The notes below the pieces were generated by a model, which did not search any database, was not told the origin of the DNA, and saw nothing but the letters and a program-made list of their open reading frames with translations. Of a stretch of 10,716 nucleotides of DNA, positions 6,349 to 10,716 are shown piece by piece. Source of the stretch: DATLED01 sp035525495 (GTDB lineage: Bacteria; Actinomycetota; Acidimicrobiia; Acidimicrobiales; CADCTF01). Every line of letters starts with the position of its first letter. Within the stretch, counting starts at the first letter, position 1. The stretch is taken from assembly GCA_035525495.1 (NCBI GenBank), contig DATLED010000014.1, positions 1-10,716 on the forward strand, read 5' to 3'. A program made the translations under genes and the position numbers.

Positions 6349-7121
6349 TCGAGCTCGAGCGAACGCTGCGGTCTCGACGCGACGAGGGCCGCAAGCTGCT
6401 CGTCCCCTACGTCACCGGCGGACTGGGCGCCGAGTGGCTCGATGTCGTGCGGGCGTTCGCGGCCAACGGCGCCGACGCCATCGAGATCGGCCTCCCGTTC
6501 TCCGACCCGGTGATGGACGGCCCGACGATCCAGGCGGCGTCGCAGGCGGCGCTCGACGCGGGTGCCAACCCGCTGAGCATCATGAACGCGCTCGGCGACG
6601 TCGACGTCGACGTCCCGCTGGTGGTGATGACCTACTACAACGTCGTCTTCCGCTCGGGGCACCGCCGGTTCGCCGCGTCGATGAAGGAGAACGGGGTGCA
6701 CGGCGCGATCGTTCCCGATCTCCCGCTCGAGGAGCTGGGGGACTGGGCGCGCGCGGCTGATGAGGGCGGCGTCGAGACGGTGCTCCTCGCATCCCCGGTC
6801 ACGCCGGATGATCGCCTGACGCGACTCGTGGCGCGCTCGCGAGGTTTCGTCTACGGCGTCGGGCTGATGGGCGTCACGGGCGAACGCGAGCGTGTGGCCG
6901 AGTCCGCCAAGGTCATCTCCAAGCGACTCAAGGCCATCACCGACCTGCCGGTGATCATCGGTTTCGGGGTGTCGACCCCGTCGCAGGCGGCGGAGCTGGC
7001 GGCGGAGTCCGACGGCGTCGTCGTGGCGTCCGCGCTCATGCGGAAGCTGCTCGACGGCGCGGGACCGAGCGAACTGGGCGCGATGGTGGCCGACCTCCGT
7101 CGCGCGCTCGATTCGGTCTGA
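6345..7121 (+). CDS. trpA: Tryptophan synthase alpha chain
   Basis: TrpA (258 aa) cleaves indole-3-glycerol phosphate to indole and glyceraldehyde 3-phosphate and channels indole to TrpB. The catalytic Glu47 and Asp58 are in AIEIGLPFSDPVMDGPTIQ. VPYVTGG, VVMTYYN, GAIVPDLPLEE, the GVTG loop (176-179), IIGFGVSTPSQ and VVVASALM follow in the usual order. In the loop-6 region the sequence reads YGVGLMGVTG, with Gly173 where TrpA usually has Ser; all other key residues are kept, so the enzyme is probably active. The GTG start gives the usual N-terminus (MIELERTLRSRRDEGRKLLVPY). It is the last gene of the trp block; the next gene follows after about 60-100 bases. Confidence 0.96.
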   Translation: MIELERTLRSRRDEGRKLLVPYVTGGLGAEWLDVVRAFAANGADAIEIGLPFSDPVMDGPTIQAASQAALDAGANPLSIMNALGDVDVDVPLVVMTYYNVVFRSGHRRFAASMKENGVHGAIVPDLPLEELGDWARAADEGGVETVLLASPVTPDDRLTRLVARSRGFVYGVGLMGVTGERERVAESAKVISKRLKAITDLPVIIGFGVSTPSQAAELAAESDGVVVASALMRKLLDGAGPSELGAMVADLRRALDSV

Positions 7122-7182
7122 ACGTGGACACCGGCCTCGGGCTACTGCGCAGTCTCGTGTTCGACTCGTCGCTCACATCCGT
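7122..7182. other. Intergenic region after trpA with a 10-base palindrome
   Basis: The gap holds the perfect palindrome ACTGCGCAGT (7144-7153). Further on, GCTCA (7171-7175) can pair with TGAGC (7199-7203), which lies beyond the first possible start of the next gene. No U-tract follows, so a standard intrinsic terminator is not evident, and no TANNNT box stands at leaderless distance from either candidate start. It may be a weak operator or nothing. Confidence 0.3.
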
Positions 7183-7557
7183 GTGCAAACGTGGGTCACT
7201 GAGCGTGTCGATCGTCGGGACAGCCGCGTGAGCGCCGCCTCGACCGACGGCGATGGCAAGGTCGACGGTTGTGAGCTGTGCGAGGCCGCGCGGTTCACGC
7301 CCTGGTTCCATGAGGACGGCGTCTGTTGGATCGCCGAATGCGAGGTCTGTGCCATTCCGATGGTCGTCTGGAACCGTCACGGGGCGGAGCCGCCCGAGGA
7401 CGAGGTGGCGCACATGCTGCGGGAGCTGGCCCGTGTCGGCACCGAGGTGTTCGGCGACGTCGAGTTCACGATCGACCGCGTGATGCGACAGATCCCGACC
7501 CACTTCCACGCGCACGCCCGCGACGCCGACTGGTGGTCGCGTCGCTGGAAGATCTGA
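7183..7557 (+). CDS. Small HIT-like Cys/His-rich protein
   Basis: This protein is 124 aa if it starts at GTG 7183, or 109 aa from the in-frame GTG 7228. The shorter form (MSAASTDGDG, directly before the conserved part) is credible because residues 1-16 look like translated spacer. Conserved-looking features, numbered from 7183, are Cys30-x-x-Cys33, TPWFHEDG (39-46), Cys53-x-x-Cys56, PMVVWNRHG (59-67) and IDRVMRQIP followed by His107-x-His109-x-His111. The order (first CxxC, strand with ED, a hydrophobic VV..RHG strand, terminal HxHxH) recalls the histidine-triad fold, known for nucleotide hydrolases and transferases, here with up to four Cys that could bind zinc. The assignment to HIT is by pattern only and the substrate is unknown. 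The stop is 4 bases from that of the convergent transporter gene. Confidence 0.75.
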   Translation: MQTWVTERVDRRDSRVSAASTDGDGKVDGCELCEAARFTPWFHEDGVCWIAECEVCAIPMVVWNRHGAEPPEDEVAHMLRELARVGTEVFGDVEFTIDRVMRQIPTHFHAHARDADWWSRRWKI

Positions 7558-7561
7558 CCGT

Positions 7562-8416
7562 TCAGCCGGTCGCGATCATCACGACGCCGGTGGCGGCGAG
7601 GCCGAGGCCGACCAGCTGCACCGGGATCAGCCGCTCCTTCAGCGCCACTCGCGCCAGCAGCACGGTGCTCGCCGGATAGAGGGAGCTGAGGACGGCCACG
7701 AGCGCGAGCAGACCCCGTCGGGCGGCGAGCAGGTACAGCGCGTTGGCGATCATGTCGAGGTTTCCGGCGGCGGCGATCGGCGCGAGCGCGCTCCGGCCAC
7801 CGGCGGCGAACGACTGCCGCGTCGCGAGTCCGCCGACCCCGAGCAGCGTGATCGACGCGACCCTCCCAGCGACGAGGGGCCAGAACCCGGCATCGTCGCC
7901 GGTCTCCGCGAGAAGCACGAAGACGGCACCGAAGGCCACGCCGGCGACCACCGCCAGCGCGAGGTAGGACCTCGCGCTGACGAGGCCGTCGTGCGACCCG
8001 TCGACGACCTCGTCGCCTGTCCGGCTGATCAGCCCGACGGCCACGATCGCGAGAACGACGCCGACCGACGCCACGGGTCCCGGTCGCTCGCGCTGCACCA
8101 GTCCCCACGCCACCGGCACGACCGCGGCGCCGACCGCGGTGATCGGGGCGACGACGCTCATCCTTCCGATCGACAGCCCGCGGTAGAGGCAGAGGAGCCC
8201 GATGCCTCCGACCGCTCCGGCCGCGGTCCCCAACAGCAGCACCCTGGGCGTCGGGTGGCCGCCGGCCAGGACGACGAGCACGGCCAGCATCGGCAGCCCC
8301 ATGGCTTGCGAGAGGACGACGACTGCCGACGCCGACGCCTTCTTCGAGCTCAGCCCCCCGAAGAAGTCGGCACTTCCATAGGTGGCCGCGACGAGCAACC
8401 CGAGCAGCACCGCCAT
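7562..8416 (-). CDS. EamA-family (drug/metabolite superfamily) transporter
   Basis: This 284-aa protein is almost wholly hydrophobic and consists of two related halves (about 2-133 and 150-283), the EamA duplication that usually gives ten transmembrane helices. Typical features are the N-terminal LLVAATYGSADFFGGL, YRGLSIGRMSVVAPITA in the first half, and LSSLYPASTVLLARVALKER followed by a final glycine-rich helix (VGLGLAATGVVMIATG) in the second. A short polar link (SRTGDEVVDGSHDG) joins the halves. It is probably an inner-membrane exporter or importer of small metabolites; the substrate cannot be read from sequence. The ATG start lies 21 bases after the CoA-binding gene on the same strand, so the two may share a transcript. 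No good ribosome-binding site is seen. Confidence 0.88.
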   Translation of the reverse strand: MAVLLGLLVAATYGSADFFGGLSSKKASASAVVVLSQAMGLPMLAVLVVLAGGHPTPRVLLLGTAAGAVGGIGLLCLYRGLSIGRMSVVAPITAVGAAVVPVAWGLVQRERPGPVASVGVVLAIVAVGLISRTGDEVVDGSHDGLVSARSYLALAVVAGVAFGAVFVLLAETGDDAGFWPLVAGRVASITLLGVGGLATRQSFAAGGRSALAPIAAAGNLDMIANALYLLAARRGLLALVAVLSSLYPASTVLLARVALKERLIPVQLVGLGLAATGVVMIATG

Positions 8417-8437
8417 GGCGCCATCATCGTCGAGGCT

Positions 8438-8860
8438 TCAACGCCCGAGGCGCGGGTATTCGATCTTGGGACAGCGATCCATGACGACGACGAGTCCGGC
8501 GGCGCGCGCCCGCTCCGCGGCGGCCTCATCGATCACGCCGAGCTGGAGCCACACCGCCTTCGCCCCGATCTCGATGGCCTCGTCGACATGGCGTCCTGCC
8601 ACGTCGGCGCGTCGGAAGACGTCGACCACCTCCACGTCGATGCCGGCGGCGACGGCCGCCGCCAGGTCGGGGTACACGGTCTCACCGAGGATCTCCTGTT
8701 GTGCAGGGTTGACGGGGACGACGCGCTTGCCCTTGGCCTGGAGGAACCGCGCGACGCCGAAGCTGTCGCGCATCGGGCTGGCCGAGCATCCGACGACCGC
8801 CCAGGTGCCGAGGTCCTGGAGGACATGGCGGATGTCGTCGACGTCGGTGCTGGCGGGCAT
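8438..8860 (-). CDS. CoA-binding domain protein (YccU-like)
   Basis: This 140-aa protein is a single Rossmann-like CoA-binding domain, the kind also found at the N-terminus of acyl-CoA synthetases and in succinyl-CoA synthetase alpha. It shows TWAVVGCSASPMRDSFGVARFL, then GKRVVPVNPAQQEILGETVYPDL, VEVVDVFRRADVAG, AKAVWLQLGVI and the C-terminal VVMDRCPKIEYPRL, the hallmark of the stand-alone family. Members have no settled enzymatic role; CoA or a related nucleotide cofactor is the expected ligand. The ATG start has a clear ribosome-binding site. The gene is divergent from the DNA glycosylase gene, with 45 bases between the start codons. Confidence 0.9.
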   Translation of the reverse strand: MPASTDVDDIRHVLQDLGTWAVVGCSASPMRDSFGVARFLQAKGKRVVPVNPAQQEILGETVYPDLAAAVAAGIDVEVVDVFRRADVAGRHVDEAIEIGAKAVWLQLGVIDEAAAERARAAGLVVVMDRCPKIEYPRLGR

Positions 8861-8867
8861 GCAGGCA

Positions 8868-8874
8868 TCCTTCC
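8868..8874 (-). promoter_or_regulatory. Ribosome-binding site of the CoA-binding protein gene
   Basis: Read on the minus strand this is GGAAGGA, 7 bases before the ATG at 8860. It decides the start and shows that this gene, unlike the divergent glycosylase gene, has a leader with a Shine-Dalgarno site. Confidence 0.65.
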
Positions 8875-8891
8875 CCGTGAGGTCGAATCGC

Positions 8892-8897
8892 TAGCCT
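8892..8897 (+). promoter_or_regulatory. Candidate -10 box of a leaderless promoter before the glycosylase gene
   Basis: TAGCCT ends 8 bases before the ATG at 8906, at the right distance for a transcript starting at the ATG. No Shine-Dalgarno sequence stands before that ATG. The box overlaps the small palindrome GCTAGC (8890-8895) in the 45-base divergent gap. There is no recognisable -35. Confidence 0.4.
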
Positions 8898-8905
8898 TCC
8901 CGCCC

Positions 8906-9526
8906 ATGGCGCGGGCCCGGACCTTCCCTGCGGCGGCCCGCGAGCTGGCGGCGCGAGAGCCCGTGATCGCCCGCCTCCTCGAGGCGACCGGTCCTCCGGA
9001 CATCCCGCCGTCCAAGCGGACGCCGTTCGAGGCGCTGTGCCGCTCGATCACCTTCCAGCAGTTGTCGGGCAAGGCGGCGGGAACGATCTATGGACGGTTC
9101 GAGACCGCCCTGGGCGGCGTGCCGACGCCGGACGCGGTTCTCGCGGCACCGATTGAAGTCCTGCGGACGGCGGGGCTCTCGGCGGCGAAGGCGACGTCGA
9201 TCACCGATCTCGCCGAGAAGGTGCTCGACGGGACCGTGCCCTTGGATGTGGTGTCGAAGCTCGACGACGACGAGCTCGTCCGCCGCCTCGTCATCGTGCG
9301 GGGCATCGGCCGGTGGACCGCCGAGATGTTCCTCATCTTCCAGCTGCGGCGTCTCGACGTCTGGCCCGTCGACGACCTCGGCGTCCGCAAGGGCTACGGG
9401 ATGGCGTGGGGCGGGCCGATGCCGGCGCCGAAGGCGCTTGCCGAGCTCGGCGAACCGTTCCGCCCGTACCGCAGCGTCGCCGCTTGGTACTGCTGGCGGG
9501 CGACGGAGATGACCGGCGTGCTCTGA
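8906..9526 (+). CDS. AlkA-type DNA-3-methyladenine glycosylase
   Basis: This 206-aa protein is a helix-hairpin-helix GPD DNA glycosylase of the AlkA/MAG1 class, which excises alkylated bases and starts base excision repair. The substrate-entry block FEALCRSITFQQLSGKAAGTI (from residue 41) is typical. The hairpin is VRGIGRWTAEMFL (131-143), and WPVDDLGVRKG (153-163) holds the catalytic aspartate, most likely Asp157 by analogy with the second Asp of the AlkA motif. FRPYRSVAAWYCWR near the end also matches AlkA. There is no N-terminal AlkA_N domain or Ada fusion, so this is the short, MAG1-like form. No C-terminal Cys cluster is seen, against an EndoIII or MutY assignment. The ATG at 8906 is the start because it gives the right family length; the frame is open further upstream across the antisense CoA-binding gene. 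The end is 7 bases from the convergent kinase gene. Confidence 0.92.
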   Translation: MARARTFPAAARELAAREPVIARLLEATGPPDIPPSKRTPFEALCRSITFQQLSGKAAGTIYGRFETALGGVPTPDAVLAAPIEVLRTAGLSAAKATSITDLAEKVLDGTVPLDVVSKLDDDELVRRLVIVRGIGRWTAEMFLIFQLRRLDVWPVDDLGVRKGYGMAWGGPMPAPKALAELGEPFRPYRSVAAWYCWRATEMTGVL

Positions 9527-9533
9527 CCGCGAG

Positions 9534-10716
9534 CTACCGCTTGGCCTTGCGCCGCCCCTGCATGCGCTCGCGGATGATCTTGCGGCGCTCCTCGAGCTCG
9601 CGCATCGTGATCGTCTCCCGGTCGTCGACGATCCCCATCGAGGCCTTCATGCCGGCGAGGTCGGGCTTGTGGTCGCGGGGGTCGATGCCGACGTCGGCGG
9701 CGATGCGCTCACCGTGCTTGGTGGCGAAGTAGCCCGAGATGTGCATGATCTCGCCGAAGAGGTCGACGTCGGGCGCCATCGTGCCGATCACCGACGAGAG
9801 GAACAGCATGTTCTTCACGAACAGCATCAGCTCCTTCGGCATGCGTGCGCCGTAGCCGAGGAGCGCTTTCGTGACCTCCTTGAGCTGGGCCATGAGCTCG
9901 TCGGGGTCCATCTGCGTCGGGTCGATCGGTGGCTTGTCCAGACCGAGCTCGACGATCAGCTCCTTGAGGTCGACGTCGGGCGGCAGCGCACCGAGGTCGC
10001 GCAGCGCGCCGAGCTGCACGTCGAGGTCGTTCATCGAGCCGCCCATCAACAGGCGGAGGAACGCCAGCCGGCGCCTCTCGTCCAGGCGACCGGTGATGCC
10101 GTAGTCGAGCAGCGCGACCTTGCCGTCGGGCATGACGAACAGGTTCCCGCCATGGAGGTCGCCGTGGAAGACGCCGAAGAGGATGGCTCCCTCGAGGAAG
10201 CTGACCATCCCGGCGCGCACGACGGCGGACGTGTCGATGCCCGCTTCCCGCATGCCCGCGACGTCGTCCCAATTGAACCCGTCGAGACGCTGCATGACGA
10301 GCACTCGCTTGGTGACGAGCGTCGGATGGGGGCGCGGGACGACCATCGTCCGTTGGTCGGTGTCGGCCAGGATGCGGGCGATGTCGAGCATGTTCTCGGC
10401 CTCGAGGCGGAAGTCGAGCTCCTCGACGATCGTCTCGGCGAACAGCTCGACGAGCGCGGGAGGATTGGCCAGGGCGCTCACCGGGATGCGACCGACGAGC
10501 GCCGGCGCGATCCAGCTCATCGCCGCCAGGTCCTCGCGCACCGACGTCGAGACGGTGGGACGCTGCACCTTCACCACGACCTCTTCGCCGGTGTGGAGCG
10601 TGGCCGCGTGCACCTGGGCGATCGACGCCGCCGCGATCGGCACGCGATCGAAGCGTGAGAACACCGAGGACAGCGGCGCGCCGAGATCGGCCTCGACCGT
10701 GCGACGCACGGTGTCG
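9534..10716 (-). CDS. AarF/UbiB-family atypical kinase, 5' end outside window
   Basis: The visible 393 codons form the C-terminal larger part of an ABC1/AarF/UbiB protein kinase-like protein. The frame continues to the right edge (..DTVRRTVEADLG) in mid-domain, so the GTG at 10709 is not the start; roughly the first hundred residues, including the KxGQ motif, are missing. Seen in order are PIAAASIAQVH, VVVKVQRP (Lys at 10569-10571), EELDFRLEAENM, FHGDLHGGNLFV (HGDLHGGN at 10143-10166, the catalytic-loop equivalent) and LLDYG (DYG at 10098-10106 in place of DFG). The C-terminus is basic (RERMQGRRKAKR), with no clear transmembrane helix pair. Family members act in quinone or isoprenoid lipid metabolism in proteobacteria, mitochondria and plastids; in actinobacteria the role is mostly undefined, and no quinone gene is adjacent here. 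Confidence 0.93.
   Translation of the reverse strand, partial: DTVRRTVEADLGAPLSSVFSRFDRVPIAAASIAQVHAATLHTGEEVVVKVQRPTVSTSVREDLAAMSWIAPALVGRIPVSALANPPALVELFAETIVEELDFRLEAENMLDIARILADTDQRTMVVPRPHPTLVTKRVLVMQRLDGFNWDDVAGMREAGIDTSAVVRAGMVSFLEGAILFGVFHGDLHGGNLFVMPDGKVALLDYGITGRLDERRRLAFLRLLMGGSMNDLDVQLGALRDLGALPPDVDLKELIVELGLDKPPIDPTQMDPDELMAQLKEVTKALLGYGARMPKELMLFVKNMLFLSSVIGTMAPDVDLFGEIMHISGYFATKHGERIAADVGIDPRDHKPDLAGMKASMGIVDDRETITMRELEERRKIIRERMQGRRKAKR

Noticed and set aside
7991..8905. Upstream extension of the glycosylase frame across the transporter and CoA-binding genes
   Set aside because: The translated sequence is low-complexity and antisense to two clear genes; the glycosylase has its full domain from 8906.

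Overview
The window looks like chromosome from a high-GC (roughly 70% by eye) actinobacterium-like organism. GTG starts are frequent, stop/start overlaps are tight, and hisI runs directly into trpE as in actinobacterial his-trp clusters. Thr-rich low-complexity stretches and apparent leaderless promoters would suit Acidimicrobiia or a relative. This placement is inference; the window holds no rRNA or marker gene that settles it.

Region 1 (1-3679, plus strand): the 3' part of hisI (phosphoribosyl-AMP cyclohydrolase, cut by the left edge), trpE (anthranilate synthase component I), a YgfZ/GcvT-like folate-binding protein and a predicted lipoprotein. They are chained by overlaps of 17, 1 and 4 bases, so they are probably co-transcribed and translationally coupled. 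Region 2 (3680-7121): after a 42-base gap carrying a candidate leaderless promoter and an inverted repeat come trpC, trpF, trpB and trpA, with junctions of 10 bases overlap, 0 bases and 4 bases overlap. Together with trpE these enzymes cover tryptophan synthesis except anthranilate phosphoribosyltransferase (trpD) and the glutaminase subunit (trpG), which must be encoded elsewhere.

Region 3 (7122-10716) is ordinary mixed housekeeping content: a small Cys/His-rich HIT-like protein (+), a convergent EamA-family transporter and a CoA-binding-domain protein (both -), an AlkA-type DNA glycosylase (+, divergent from the CoA-binding gene), and an AarF/UbiB-family atypical kinase (-, cut by the right edge). 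All genes are packed; no stretch above 120 bases lacks a gene. I see no RNA genes, insertion sequences, CRISPR arrays or phage genes.

The points most worth a second look are: a dedicated trpF where many actinobacteria rely on PriA; a ygfZ-lipoprotein pair between trpE and trpC; a shared TA(G/C)(G/C)CT box 7-9 bases ahead of three start codons; a perfect 13-base inverted repeat with C/G tracts inside ygfZ; and the CxxC...CxxC...HxHxH small protein. I found no convincing previously undescribed multi-gene system.
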